DNA from: Echinimonas agarilytica
GTDB lineage: Bacteria; Pseudomonadota; Gammaproteobacteria; Enterobacterales; Neiellaceae
Direction of reading: 5' to 3'
DNA length: 64,000 bases
Assembly (NCBI RefSeq): GCF_023703465.1
Contig: NZ_JAMQGP010000004.1
Location: forward strand, 186,001 to 250,000
The position numbers were made by a program, and so were the translations under genes. Positions 35,714 to 44,942 of the stretch are shown here, one piece after another. The notes beneath the pieces were generated by a model that saw only the letters and a program-made list of their open reading frames with translations, was not told the origin of the DNA and made no database searches. Numbering within the stretch: the first letter of the stretch is position 1; every line of letters begins with the position of its first letter.

Positions 35714-37702
35714 ATGTCACTAGCTACCAAAATAAATCCTCCCGTATTCTATTCATCACTCATTATTTCACTTTCTATTGCGCTGACAGCCGCCCTCATG
35801 CCTGAGCGAAGTGGTGAAATGTTTAATGAAGTCCAATCTTGGCTTGTTACCAATGTCAGCTGGATTTATGTGTTATCGGTGGCCATATTTCTGATTTTTG
35901 TTGTGCTTATCATGTTCAGTCGGCTTGGTGATATTAAGCTAGGCCCAGACCATTCTGAGCCCGATTACACCAACACCTCTTGGTTTGCCATGTTGTTTTC
36001 CGCAGGGATGGGAATTGGGTTGATGTTTTTTGGTGTGGCTGAACCTGTCATGCACTATTTGTCACCGCCCGTTGATGACCCTGCTTCCATCGAGGCCGCT
36101 AAAGAAGCCATGCGCATTACCATGTTCCATTGGGGTCTTCACGCTTGGGGAATTTATGCCGTGGTCGCCTTGTCTTTAGCATACTTTTCATACCGCCATA
36201 AGCTGCCCTTGTTGCCCCGCTCTTCGCTATATCCGCTTATTGGCGACAAAATATATGGTCCCATTGGTCATGCGACTGACACCTTTGCGGTGGTCGGCAC
36301 TATTTTTGGGGTGGCAACATCACTCGGTTTTGGCGTTCAGCAATTGAATGCAGGCCTCAACCACTTGTTCGATTTACCACAAACAGAGTGGATTCAATTA
36401 GCATTGATTGTGGTGGTGATCGCACTGGCGACCGTATCCGTGGTGCTGGGTTTAGACGGCGGGATTAAACGTCTATCAAATCTGAATATGTTTTTGGCAT
36501 TATTACTCCTTGTAGCGGTGCTTCTATTTGGCCCTACCGAGCTGTTGCTTCAGTCTTACGTCCAAAACACTGGCACATACATGAGTGAATTGGTGAACAG
36601 TACATTCAACCTTTACGCCTACGACCGCAAAGACGATTGGATTGGCGGTTGGACCATGCTCTACTGGGGTTGGTGGGTGTCGTGGTCGCCCTTTGTGGGA
36701 ATTTTCATTGCCCGAGTATCGCGTGGTCGCACTATTCGAGAATTCATCATTGGCGTGTTGTTTATTCCGTCTGGATTTACATTCCTCTGGATGACTGTCT
36801 TTGGCAATACGGCCATTCACATGATCGCGGGCGACACACTTAGCACCCTTGCAACGGCAGTGAATGAAGATGTGGCCACCGCTATTTTCATCTTTTTTGA
36901 GCAGTTACCGCTGTCGTCACTGATGTCCTTTATTGCTGTTTTGTTGATCACTACGTTTTTCATTACATCCGCTGACTCCGGCGCTTTGGTGATCGACACT
37001 TTGACCGCCGGCGGCGAGATTGACACGCCAGTGTGGCAGCGCATTTTCTGGACTTCGATGATTGGTTTTATTGCCGCGGCCTTGTTATTTGCAGGCGGCT
37101 TGTCGGCACTTCAAACGCTCACCATTGCTTCAGCCTTTCCATTTATGTTTGTGCTGCTGTGTTTTTGTTACGCACTATTTAAAGCATTACGCCACGATTT
37201 TATGCTGCAAACGAGTGTTCAAAACCACAATACGTCAGTTCAGTTTTCAAAGGCCAATATCTCCTGGAAAGAGCGTTTAGACTCGTTATTGGTTCACCCA
37301 ATGAAACCTGAGGCCAATGATTTTATCGACGGCGTGGTGCGCCCCGCCCTGGCACAATTAGCCGAACAATTCTCCGCCAATGGCTTGAATGCTAAATTAC
37401 TCGAAGACGAGGAACGTATTCGACTGACCATCTACAAAGAAGATGCTGAGAACTTCGCCTATGGCGTCCGGTTACGCCACTTTGCGTTGCCCAGTTATGC
37501 CGATGAAACACATAACGACTATTACCGTGCAGAAGTATTTTTACTGCAAGGTGGACAACAATACGACGTCTTTGGCTACACTGAAGAGCAAATTATCGCG
37601 GATGTCATTAGTCAATATGAGCGCCATTTACACTTCTTGTATTTAGCAAGTTCAGAAGTGCTAGAGCACGAATACGAAGTGTCTCAAAAACCCGAAAGTT
37701 AA
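35714..37702 (+). CDS. BCCT-family choline/betaine transporter (BetT-like)
   Basis: The 662-residue inner-membrane protein has 12 membrane segments and the BCCT signature stretch 'WTMLYWGWWVSWSPFVGIF' with the binding-site tryptophans. 'FSAGMGIGLMFFGVAEPV' is the flexible Gly-rich segment of the family. It has a long cytoplasmic C-terminus of about 150 residues, like BetT (677 in E. coli), and the first helix region 'TKINPPVFYSSL' is also BetT-like. It should import choline, glycine betaine or carnitine with a cation for osmoprotection or as nitrogen/carbon source. No bet genes are adjacent. The start lacks a strong ribosome site but matches family length. Confidence 0.9.
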   Translation: MSLATKINPPVFYSSLIISLSIALTAALMPERSGEMFNEVQSWLVTNVSWIYVLSVAIFLIFVVLIMFSRLGDIKLGPDHSEPDYTNTSWFAMLFSAGMGIGLMFFGVAEPVMHYLSPPVDDPASIEAAKEAMRITMFHWGLHAWGIYAVVALSLAYFSYRHKLPLLPRSSLYPLIGDKIYGPIGHATDTFAVVGTIFGVATSLGFGVQQLNAGLNHLFDLPQTEWIQLALIVVVIALATVSVVLGLDGGIKRLSNLNMFLALLLLVAVLLFGPTELLLQSYVQNTGTYMSELVNSTFNLYAYDRKDDWIGGWTMLYWGWWVSWSPFVGIFIARVSRGRTIREFIIGVLFIPSGFTFLWMTVFGNTAIHMIAGDTLSTLATAVNEDVATAIFIFFEQLPLSSLMSFIAVLLITTFFITSADSGALVIDTLTAGGEIDTPVWQRIFWTSMIGFIAAALLFAGGLSALQTLTIASAFPFMFVLLCFCYALFKALRHDFMLQTSVQNHNTSVQFSKANISWKERLDSLLVHPMKPEANDFIDGVVRPALAQLAEQFSANGLNAKLLEDEERIRLTIYKEDAENFAYGVRLRHFALPSYADETHNDYYRAEVFLLQGGQQYDVFGYTEEQIIADVISQYERHLHFLYLASSEVLEHEYEVSQKPES

Positions 37703-37706
37703 TGAA

Positions 37707-37742
37707 AAAGCCCACTGCGTGACTCGACTAAGTGGGCTTTAT
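37707..37742 (+). terminator. Terminator of betT
   Basis: AAAGCCCACT and AGTGGGCTTT pair perfectly over 10 bp around a 14-base loop. The 3' arm ends in TTT and is followed by AT. It starts directly after the betT stop. Confidence 0.82.
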
Positions 37743-37875
37743 ATCAGCCTCATCCAATGAATGTATTGTCCCCTTACCGTTCAATACGTCTGCCACTTAA
37801 TCAGCCGCAATCCCCCTCAAGAATTCAACAATTGAAGTGCACACGCTGATAGAAACCCACCAACTCATAACCAAC

Positions 37876-37891
37876 TGGCCAACATTTTGCA
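37876..37891 (+). promoter_or_regulatory. Candidate sigma-54 promoter of the NUP/nucleoside hydrolase operon
   Basis: TGGCCAACATTTTGCA fits the RpoN pattern with GG (37877-37878) and GC (37889-37890) exactly 10 bp apart. The predicted start site is near 37902, about 40 bp before the NUP ATG. Confidence 0.78.
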
Positions 37892-37942
37892 TTCTACATG
37901 CTGTCGAATCGTCGATTTATAAAAACATATGTGGAGAGCAAC

Positions 37943-38992
37943 ATGACCCATAACTATTTGTCAGCTGCAGTGCTTGTTAGCGCATGCTTACTTGGTAGTG
38001 CCAATGCAGCAGATAAGATTCAAGTGAAAGCCGTTGTCGTGTCGATGTTTGAAAGCGGAGAATTAACCGGCGATCGCGCGGGTGAATATCAACTTTGGAT
38101 TGAACGCGGCAACATTGATAAACCTCTCGATTTCCCGTTAGGACAGCATCCATTGCACATCAATGATGCAGGTGTATTAGCCATGTGCACAGGTGGCGGT
38201 GTCCCTAATGCCACGGCCTCAATCATGGCATTGGGAATGGACGATAGGTTTGATTTATCCAAAGCATATTGGCTCATTGCAGGGATTGGTGGGGGCGATC
38301 CGGAAGATGTATCACTGGGCACTGGCGTTTGGGCCAAACATGTTGTTGATGGTGACTTGTTATATGAAATAGATGGCCGCGAAATCCCAAAGGACTGGGA
38401 CTATGGACTGATTCCATTGGGCGCGTATGAGCCCAATCAAGAGGCAACAGGCTGGACTGTGGACACGATTCATTTTGCGCTCAATGAACCGCTGGTCGAC
38501 TGGGCCTACAACCTCACCAAAGATTATTCAGTCAAAGACACGCCCGCCATGAAAGAGTTTAGAGCCATGTACAACGGCTACCCCAATGCTCAGAAAAAAC
38601 CGTTCGTTACCATTGGCGACACCATTGGGTCCAGCACATATTGGCACGGAGAGTTGTTGAATGATTGGGCCAATGACTGGATGAGACTTCATGCAGGTAA
38701 AGAATCCGCCTTCATGACCACCAACATGGAAGACAATGGCAGTTTAACCGCACTGCATCGCTTGGCGCGCACCGGTTTGATTGATCCAGACCGCATATTG
38801 GTGCTTCGCACCGTCAGCAACTACAGCATGCCTCCCAAAGGAAAGACTGCGGCATGGTCTACCACTGCCGACTATCCAGATGATGGATTGCCCGCTATTA
38901 CTGCAGCATTTGAGATGGGGTCGATAGTTCTCGATGAAATCGTGACTCACTGGGATACACATCAAAAGACGATTCCAGGAGCGAACAAATGA
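37943..38992 (+). CDS. Purine nucleoside permease (NUP) family protein, periplasmic
   Basis: The 349-residue protein has a Sec signal peptide (about 1-22, 'GSANA') and one domain of the NUP family: 'KAVVVSMFESGELTGDRAGEYQLWIERG', 'MCTGGGVPNATASIMALGMD', 'AGIGGGDPEDVSLG' and 'TIGDTIGSSTYWHG'. NUP was named from a yeast nucleoside carrier but the sequence resembles nucleoside phosphorylases, with no membrane helices, so the bacterial form is probably a periplasmic nucleoside-binding or phosphorolytic protein. The ATG at 37943 has GGAGAG 5 bp before it. It overlaps the nucleoside hydrolase by 4 bp, which ties it to purine salvage. Confidence 0.85.
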   Translation: MTHNYLSAAVLVSACLLGSANAADKIQVKAVVVSMFESGELTGDRAGEYQLWIERGNIDKPLDFPLGQHPLHINDAGVLAMCTGGGVPNATASIMALGMDDRFDLSKAYWLIAGIGGGDPEDVSLGTGVWAKHVVDGDLLYEIDGREIPKDWDYGLIPLGAYEPNQEATGWTVDTIHFALNEPLVDWAYNLTKDYSVKDTPAMKEFRAMYNGYPNAQKKPFVTIGDTIGSSTYWHGELLNDWANDWMRLHAGKESAFMTTNMEDNGSLTALHRLARTGLIDPDRILVLRTVSNYSMPPKGKTAAWSTTADYPDDGLPAITAAFEMGSIVLDEIVTHWDTHQKTIPGANK

Positions 38993-40089
38993 GGCGACTC
39001 ATTCCTTGGTTGTTGCTCGTCATGAGCGCGCCCACGCTTTGTGCGCCGGTTATTTTCGATAATGATATGGCAATCGATGACTGGGCAGCTTTGCTGTATT
39101 TGTTGCACCACCCCAACGCTGATATCAAAGCGATTACCGTTGCCAGTAGCGGTGAAAGCCGCTGCCAACCAGGTCTCTCCAATACCGCTTCATTGCTAGA
39201 TTTAGTGCCTAATACAGCTTCGGACATTGCTTTTTCATGTGGTGATTCAGAGCCACTCGACGGCTACGCGGTGTTTCCAGAGCCTTGGCGAGTAGATTCC
39301 GACACACTTTCCGGTGTTCCTCTAAAACCAAGTTCTCGAACGCCATCGGCCATGCATGCAGCGGACTTAATCCACCACACCCTAATGCAGCAAACCGAGT
39401 CCACTGTACTTATCGCCACGGGACCGCTGACCAATATCGCTCAATGGATAGAGCGATATCCCGCCGACATTCACAAAGTTGAACGGTTGGTGATTATGGG
39501 AGGAAACCTTGATGTCAAAGGCAATATTATTGTGCCTGGCTTTACCGACGGGCACCCCAATACACAAGCTGAGTGGAATATATTTGTGGATCCCATGTCG
39601 GCTGATCTGGTGTTTGCCTCAGATTTAAACATTGAATTAGTCGGGCTCGACGTCACCAACTCTGTCCGTGTGACGTCTAAAGTCGCCGCCGATTTTAAGC
39701 GTCAAGTGAGTACTCCTGCGGCGCAATTTTGGGATGATGTGCTGGATAAAAACGACTGGTTTATTGAATCGGGAGAGTATTATTTTTGGGATACCTTAGC
39801 GGCATTAATTGCCATGTATCCAGAGCTTTGCCAAGGTGACTTCAAGCAACTCAAGGTTCGCTATGAACTCACTCAAGAGCCCTACTTAAATACATCTGAC
39901 TTAACCATGAGCGGCACCCGATGGGATGGGAAACCTCGCCAACACCTCAACGCACAAAGCGCGGGCGTATTGGTTCCAGTGAAAACTGGATCCATGATCA
40001 AAGTATGTCGTACCACCGATGCAAACTATGTGTTTGAAAACTTCCGACAAACACTCAATGGTCAAACGCCTAAGTCACTAAGTCACTAA
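38989..40089 (+). CDS. Periplasmic inosine-uridine-type nucleoside hydrolase
   Basis: This 366-residue enzyme should cleave ribonucleosides into base and ribose in the periplasm. A signal peptide (about 1-18, 'TLCA') precedes the calcium-binding motif 'DNDMAIDDWAAL', the DxDxxxDD motif of IU-nucleoside hydrolases; Asp residues coordinate calcium and activate water. Further on, 'LIATGPLTNIAQWIE' and 'GGNLDVKGNI' are family motifs, and 'AEWNIFVDPMSA' also fits. Length is somewhat above average because of an extended C-terminus. It overlaps the NUP gene (ATGA). Its end contains an 8-bp tandem repeat. Substrate choice (inosine, uridine) is not read from sequence. Confidence 0.92.
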   Translation: MRRLIPWLLLVMSAPTLCAPVIFDNDMAIDDWAALLYLLHHPNADIKAITVASSGESRCQPGLSNTASLLDLVPNTASDIAFSCGDSEPLDGYAVFPEPWRVDSDTLSGVPLKPSSRTPSAMHAADLIHHTLMQQTESTVLIATGPLTNIAQWIERYPADIHKVERLVIMGGNLDVKGNIIVPGFTDGHPNTQAEWNIFVDPMSADLVFASDLNIELVGLDVTNSVRVTSKVAADFKRQVSTPAAQFWDDVLDKNDWFIESGEYYFWDTLAALIAMYPELCQGDFKQLKVRYELTQEPYLNTSDLTMSGTRWDGKPRQHLNAQSAGVLVPVKTGSMIKVCRTTDANYVFENFRQTLNGQTPKSLSH

Positions 40090-40094
40090 GTCAC
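40071..40094 (+). repeat. 8-bp tandem repeat, three copies, at the hydrolase stop codon
   Basis: TAAGTCAC is repeated three times perfectly and then TAAGAT follows. The unit is not a multiple of three, so loss or gain of a copy changes the C-terminal residues and the stop position of the hydrolase. The present stop is the TAA at 40087. Confidence 0.85.
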
Positions 40095-40266
40095 TAAGAT
40101 TTGTGCACTCCCCAAAGGGCTGCTGCCTAAGCGGCAGCTCTTCTCACTTACATCCCGCCAGTTAACAACTACAATCAATCCATTCAAAGATAACATCGAA
40201 CACGGCTCTACGACTGCCAAACTTGACTTTAGAACCTCAAATAAAACCGATAAAGGCATCGCGAAT

Positions 40267-40662
40267 ATGGAGTATTTAAACGGCTTATTAGCAACTTTCA
40301 TTGCCCTTGGTCTGTCCGCATGCGGCACAACCGACAGCACCCTAGAAAGTGAGGGAAAAACGGCTGCATATATACAAGGATTTCATGACGGACGGCATAG
40401 TGGCCTCAAAGAAGAAGGGAATGATTTTGAACATTATATCCGCGACGAGCAGCGGTTTAGCGCTGACTCAGATTACAAGTTAGGATGGTTAGCCGGAGAA
40501 TCCGAAGGAAAGTCTTTGCAAGATCAGGCCGCTACCATCGGCAATGCAATGGCAGGGGCGTATTCGCCCTCCAGTTCTAATACGACTTCCGATGCTGATA
40601 AAGTCGCACGCGACGTTCTCAAAAAAACAGACACATCAGGTTTGGGAAGTCTTGAAGAATAA
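40267..40662 (+). CDS. Small lipoprotein of unknown function
   Basis: The 131-residue protein has a lipoprotein signal with lipobox 'LSAC' (Cys19). The mature part has two short related stretches, 'YIQGFHDGRHSG' and 'YKLGWLAGESEG', each aromatic-x-x-Gly-aromatic, suggesting a repeated helical hairpin of the kind seen in small lipoproteins of the DUF2799 type. The end is Ser/Thr/Asn-rich and then charged. No ribosome site is clear, but the signal peptide supports the start. It is convergent with the lipoprotein gene at 40725, and both lie inside the purine island without an evident link to it. Confidence 0.75.
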   Translation: MEYLNGLLATFIALGLSACGTTDSTLESEGKTAAYIQGFHDGRHSGLKEEGNDFEHYIRDEQRFSADSDYKLGWLAGESEGKSLQDQAATIGNAMAGAYSPSSSNTTSDADKVARDVLKKTDTSGLGSLEE

Positions 40663-40688
40663 ACCCGCTCAGCCGTGGCGGGTTTATG
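40659..40688. terminator. Terminator between two convergent lipoprotein genes
   Basis: ATAAACCCGC and GCGGGTTTAT form a 10-bp perfect stem with a 9-base loop. The A/T ends make it usable in both directions. It overlaps the stop of the 40267 gene. Confidence 0.85.
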
Positions 40689-40724
40689 CAAATTGCACTG
40701 AGCGGATTACTCAACTCGATATTT

Positions 40725-41453
40725 TTATACAGACGAAACCATCCCAGCACTTTGTAACATCTCGGATAATTGCCCGATAAACACACCGACTCCCTGTTGA
40801 GCCGCGGACTCTATAACCGTTTCCTCTAACTGGGCGGGATACTCAGGTAATGTTACGGCCTCTAATACTTGGCGCTGATAAGGTGTAAATGCCGCAGCAT
40901 CCATGGCCATACCTGTTACTGAGCTATAAATTCGGGCATCAAGATTCGTCAGCACATCCATGCTGCATTGCCCAAAATTGCAGTAGCTGAACACTCCTAA
41001 GCCTTCAACATAGTCAGGTGAATTCCTAAAGGCAGGAGACTGCTTCGGGTACACCGTAATAATGTAATCTAATTGGTTTTCCTTAGCCAATTGCTCCAAT
41101 TGTTGTGCAACCCCATCTTCAAATGCTATATCAGCAGACAAGTAAGTGAACAGATCTGAACGTTTGCTAACGAGCTTCGGTGGAGCAGATAAAGCCACGG
41201 TTTCATGCCCTGTCGTCGTCAGCAATTGAGCGACTTTGTCACTCACTAACCGTTGATAATTCGTACCTGTTGGCTTCGATTGGGAAAAGTTCTGAAATGC
41301 CGTGGTTCCTGTGTGGACATGCGTTGGAGCCTCATCAATCAAGACCAAAACTCCAAATTTTGCATTGTCATTAACGCCCGTAATAGGTGACGTGTGCATT
41401 GAGCTACAAGCTGACATGATGACAGCAAGTGCAGTGATCCATATGATTTTCAT
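40725..41453 (-). CDS. Lipoprotein of unknown function
   Basis: The 242-residue protein has a lipobox 'MSAC' (Cys16) after a short hydrophobic signal and a Ser-rich start to the mature part, typical of outer-membrane lipoproteins. The domain reads 'KFGVLVLIDEAPTHVHTGTTAFQNF' and then 'LDYIITVYPKQSPA', compatible with an alpha/beta fold of the kind found in several surface lipoproteins with an internal nucleotide-like or peptidoglycan-associated pattern. No catalytic motif is clear. It may have been placed in the purine island by chance. Single-gene unit. Confidence 0.72.
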   Translation of the reverse strand: MKIIWITALAVIMSACSSMHTSPITGVNDNAKFGVLVLIDEAPTHVHTGTTAFQNFSQSKPTGTNYQRLVSDKVAQLLTTTGHETVALSAPPKLVSKRSDLFTYLSADIAFEDGVAQQLEQLAKENQLDYIITVYPKQSPAFRNSPDYVEGLGVFSYCNFGQCSMDVLTNLDARIYSSVTGMAMDAAAFTPYQRQVLEAVTLPEYPAQLEETVIESAAQQGVGVFIGQLSEMLQSAGMVSSV

Positions 41454-41698
41454 CCATCACCTCCAGTGATCTTAACCATCTATGAGTTACTTCGTGGGAT
41501 GCCTCACGCACTTTACAGGTGCGCCCGCACAATTCCTGACTCAAAAGACAACTTTAAATAGTGCGAATGCTTCCGTATTTATCGTCAGACGCCGTGATGC
41601 CCCCCCCACACCCAATAGGCTGCAACCGTCGTACCAATGTGGCGATGTTGCATGTATTTAGAAAGTGACAATTCAGCTGAGCGGATCTTTTAAGCCTG

Positions 41699-43075
41699 TT
41701 ATTGATGCGCACTTGCTAAACGCAAAGCGGCTTGTTGATGGTGGCGTAACAGTTGCACTAAATCGACATCAACTAAATCGCCATGTTTGACCTTCCATTG
41801 GCCTGCAACCATCACGTGATCTGCTTGAGACGCACCGCATAAAAGTAGCGCTGCGACTGCATCGCCATGCCCAGAAAAACGAGGTTCATCTACTTTGAAT
41901 AAAGCCAAGTCAGCCGCTTTTCCCGCGCGTAAGTCACCAATATCAGGCCGTCGCAATAAACGAGCTCCGCCATGCGTAGCCATATAAAGCGCATCATGAT
42001 GGGTAAAATTAGAAGCACCATAACGAAGTTTTCCTAACAACATGGCCTGACGCGCTTCTTGGATCAGGTTTGAACCGTCGTTTGATGCTGAACCGTCAAC
42101 GCCTAGCCCTAACTTTGCGCCAGAATGGACGAGATCTTTTGTGGGGCAAATACCCGAAGCCAACACCATGTTCGATGACGGACAATGACAAATGCCAATC
42201 TTGGACTCGCCCAATCGGGCCACTTCTTCATTCGAAAAATGAATTCCATGAGCCAACCATACGTTCTCGTGCAACCAACCCACGTCATCTAAGTAATCTA
42301 ATGGCCGCATGCCAAATTGCTGTAAGCAAAATTTATTTTCGTCTTCTGTTTCAGCTAAATGGGTATGCATCAATACATCATGTTGCTTGGCCAGTTTGGC
42401 AGTTTGCCGCATGAGTTCCGGCGTAACCGAAAATGGCGAGCATGGTGCGAGGGCTATTTGGCATAGACTCCCTTCATTGGGATTGTGATAACGCCGAATT
42501 AACCGTTCACTTTCTTGCAAGATAGTGGCATCAGCCTGCACCACCCCATCGGGAGGTAAACCGCCTGCCGACTGTCCTAAACTCATGGAGCCTCGCGTCA
42601 ACACCACTCTCGCGCCTATTTGCTGAGCTGCATCAACTTGTATGTCAGTTGCATTTTCAAGTGTTTGGCTAAAGACATAATGATGGTCAACAGCTGTCGT
42701 ACAGCCCGACATCAATAGTTCGACCAAGGCTAATTGTGTCGATTGATAAATAGCATCTTCATCTAAATTCGCCCAAATTGGATAAAGCGTTTTCAACCAC
42801 GGAAACAAATCCTTGTTGAGTGCCGCAGGTACAGCCCGAGTTAAAGTTTGATAAAAGTGATGATGGCAATTAATCAACCCAGGCATGAGTACATGAGCCG
42901 ATGCATCGATACTTTGATGACAACGCTCAAAAGGCTCTGAACCAGCGGGAACTAATTCAACAATGTTCTGGCCCTGAACCACAATGCCGTTAGTGGCATC
43001 AAGATCATTGCCGGTCCAGCACGACAGTGGATTACGAATCCAAATCCGGGGGTGTTCCGCTTCAATAGTACTCAT
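41699..43075 (-). CDS. 8-oxoguanine deaminase-like amidohydrolase
   Basis: The 458-residue amidohydrolase should deaminate 8-oxoguanine to urate, feeding the PuuD/HiuH/UraD route encoded in this island. It has the metal motif 'LINCHHHFYQTLTRAVP', then 'THLAETEDENKFC' with the barrel-strand histidine, 'LAHGIHFSNEE' and 'LGVDGSASNDGSN' with the catalytic Asp. The 'HHHFYQTL' and 'LFPWLKTLYPIW' pattern is the one of 8-oxoguanine deaminases rather than atrazine hydrolases. The ATG at 43075 overlaps the TetR stop; an upstream extension runs into that gene. It is the last gene of the leftward ABC operon. Assignment as isoguanine or 8-oxoguanine deaminase is by similarity. Confidence 0.85.
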   Translation of the reverse strand: MSTIEAEHPRIWIRNPLSCWTGNDLDATNGIVVQGQNIVELVPAGSEPFERCHQSIDASAHVLMPGLINCHHHFYQTLTRAVPAALNKDLFPWLKTLYPIWANLDEDAIYQSTQLALVELLMSGCTTAVDHHYVFSQTLENATDIQVDAAQQIGARVVLTRGSMSLGQSAGGLPPDGVVQADATILQESERLIRRYHNPNEGSLCQIALAPCSPFSVTPELMRQTAKLAKQHDVLMHTHLAETEDENKFCLQQFGMRPLDYLDDVGWLHENVWLAHGIHFSNEEVARLGESKIGICHCPSSNMVLASGICPTKDLVHSGAKLGLGVDGSASNDGSNLIQEARQAMLLGKLRYGASNFTHHDALYMATHGGARLLRRPDIGDLRAGKAADLALFKVDEPRFSGHGDAVAALLLCGASQADHVMVAGQWKVKHGDLVDVDLVQLLRHHQQAALRLASAHQ

Positions 43076-43776
43076 TGCTGCCCCCCACTGACTTGACGAG
43101 GCGGCTCTAAGCCGCAACCACGTAAAATGACGCCACTTAAAAAGTCGGCAATCTCATCAATCATCTCTTGCTCATACTCGCCACAGTTCATGATAGTGAG
43201 CACTTGCACATCAAAGTCAGCATAATGTTGGGTGGACGACCAAATGAGAAAAATCAAATGTACAGGGTCAACCTTGCTCATTTTTCCCTGTTCAATCCAT
43301 GCATTTATCACTCGCGTTTTATCCCTCACCCACTGACGCATATCCGTTCGCAAATATTCTTTGAGATGCGGTGCGCCTTGAATAATTTCCATAGCAAATA
43401 GCTTGGATGCCCTTGGATGAGAGTAAGACATTTCTACTTTTTTTCGGATAAACAAATCCAATACTTCAGCCGGATCGTCGTCTTCGCTCATTGAATTTAG
43501 AAAGTCATTCCACAATCGAACGAGATCATCGAGCACAGCAACATACAAATTGGATTTGCTCTTAAAGTAATAATGTATGTTTGCTTTAGGCACCCCTCCG
43601 CGATTGGCTATCGCCTGAATACTGGTTCCTTTGTAGCCGTGCTGTACGAATTCCTCAGCGGCTGCAGCCACGATATTGCTGAGGTTACGGTCTCTGATTT
43701 TTCCCGCTTTGTACGTTCCCGTTGGCGTTTCTGACGGGTCAAAATCATTGTCTGCTTGTAATCGAGTTGGAGACAT
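43072..43776 (-). CDS. RutR-like TetR-family regulator
   Basis: The 234-residue regulator has an N-terminal TetR helix-turn-helix (about 30-75: 'NIVAAAAEEFVQHGYKGTSIQAIANRGGVPKANIHYYFKSK') and an effector domain (about 90-215) with the RutR-type 'HPRASKLFAMEIIQGAPHLKEYL' and 'FLIWSSTQHYADFDVQV'. RutR of E. coli senses uracil and thymine and controls purine and pyrimidine catabolism. The start is uncertain: ATG at 43788 has AAGG directly before it, so I prefer 43776. It is in the same leftward operon as the ABC importer and the 8-oxoguanine deaminase, so it is likely a nucleobase-sensing regulator of this island. Its operator was not established. Confidence 0.85.
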   Translation of the reverse strand: MSPTRLQADNDFDPSETPTGTYKAGKIRDRNLSNIVAAAAEEFVQHGYKGTSIQAIANRGGVPKANIHYYFKSKSNLYVAVLDDLVRLWNDFLNSMSEDDDPAEVLDLFIRKKVEMSYSHPRASKLFAMEIIQGAPHLKEYLRTDMRQWVRDKTRVINAWIEQGKMSKVDPVHLIFLIWSSTQHYADFDVQVLTIMNCGEYEQEMIDEIADFLSGVILRGCGLEPPRQVSGGQQ

Positions 43777-43794
43777 ACATTCACCCATCCTTGT

Positions 43795-44865
43795 TTATTG
43801 AGGGATTTGCCCTTCGACTCCCTTTACATACCAACCAAATTTCAATAGCTCTGAATCAGTCAAAGAAGCGCCTTTTGCAACCTTCACTTCGCCTTTTTGG
43901 TTCATCACTGGCCCCTGAAATACAGAACGCTCACCCGCAATAATTTGCGCCTTGTGTTGTTCTACTTTTGCCACCACATCCGCCGGTACACGGGGGTGAA
44001 TAGGTGAGATTCCATTGGCACCTTGTTTCAAACCATCCCAAACTGATGTTGGCTTCCAAGAGCCATCCAATACCGCCTTAATTTTGGTGCGGTAAATTGA
44101 ATCCCAATGCTGCATTGCAGAGGTTAGATGGGAGTTGGGGCCATACGCACTCATATCGGAATTGAACCCTGTGGCATATTTACCGTTCGCTTCCGCTGCC
44201 TGAATTACAGCTGGCGAGTCAGTATGCATGGCTAAAACATCTGCACCTTGGAGCATTAAGCTCTCAGCCGCTTCACGTTCGCGTGCTGGATCATGCCATG
44301 TGTTCACCCAAATCACTTTCATCGTAATATCCGGATTCATCTGCTGAGCACCTAACATGTAGGCATTTATCCCGCGCACAACTTCAGGAATTGGAAATGC
44401 TCCCACATACCCCAGTACATTAGTTTGAGACATTGCACCGGCCACCATTCCGGCCAAATACCGAGCCTCATAATCTCGCGTCATATAGTTGCCCACATTC
44501 TTAGCTTTTTTATAGCCGGTCGCATGTTCAAAGGTAACTTTAGGAAAGCGCTTGGCTGCTTTTAAGGTTGGATTCATGTAACCAAACGAGGTGGTAAAAA
44601 TTAAATCGTAGCCGGACTGTGCCATTTTTCGGATCACCCGTTCGGCATCCGCCCCTTCTGCAACGGATTCAACAAACGACGTGTCAATCTTGTCGCCAAA
44701 TTCTTCTGCAACTTGGAGTCGTCCTTTTTCATGCATATATGTCCATCCTGCATCTCCAATCGGACTAACATACACAAAACCAACTTTAAGAGGCTCTGCC
44801 GCTAAAGCTCCAGCAAACACCAGCGCAGCCAACCCTATTACACTCTTTAATTTGCTTAACTTCAT
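43795..44865 (-). CDS. BMP-family nucleoside/purine substrate-binding protein
   Basis: The 356-residue periplasmic protein has a signal peptide (about 1-22, 'AGALAA') and one Bmp/PnrA-type domain: 'KVGFVYVSPIGDAGWTYMHEKGR', 'DLIFTTSFGYMNPTLKAAK', 'VGAFPIPEVVRGINAYMLG' and 'VLAMHTDSPAVIQAAE'. Bmp proteins bind nucleosides or bases for the linked ABC importer. There is no lipobox, so it is soluble. It lies 77 bp after the second permease gene on the same strand, and the order ATPase, permease, permease, binding protein is usual for this transporter class. Purine specificity is inferred from the operon. Confidence 0.93.
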   Translation of the reverse strand: MKLSKLKSVIGLAALVFAGALAAEPLKVGFVYVSPIGDAGWTYMHEKGRLQVAEEFGDKIDTSFVESVAEGADAERVIRKMAQSGYDLIFTTSFGYMNPTLKAAKRFPKVTFEHATGYKKAKNVGNYMTRDYEARYLAGMVAGAMSQTNVLGYVGAFPIPEVVRGINAYMLGAQQMNPDITMKVIWVNTWHDPAREREAAESLMLQGADVLAMHTDSPAVIQAAEANGKYATGFNSDMSAYGPNSHLTSAMQHWDSIYRTKIKAVLDGSWKPTSVWDGLKQGANGISPIHPRVPADVVAKVEQHKAQIIAGERSVFQGPVMNQKGEVKVAKGASLTDSELLKFGWYVKGVEGQIPQ

Positions 44866-44942
44866 TGTGATTCCCTCATTCTTATGTTGCCGTTATGGCC
44901 AAATTCTTATGTGTGACATGTTATCAAATCGCCCATTTCCCT

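Noticed and set aside
37943-38992. Integral membrane permease
   Set aside because: Despite the NUP name, there is only a signal peptide and no other membrane segment.
44866-44942. Sigma-54-like sequence before the BMP protein gene
   Set aside because: The GG and GC pairs are only 8 bp apart, and the gene is inside an operon.
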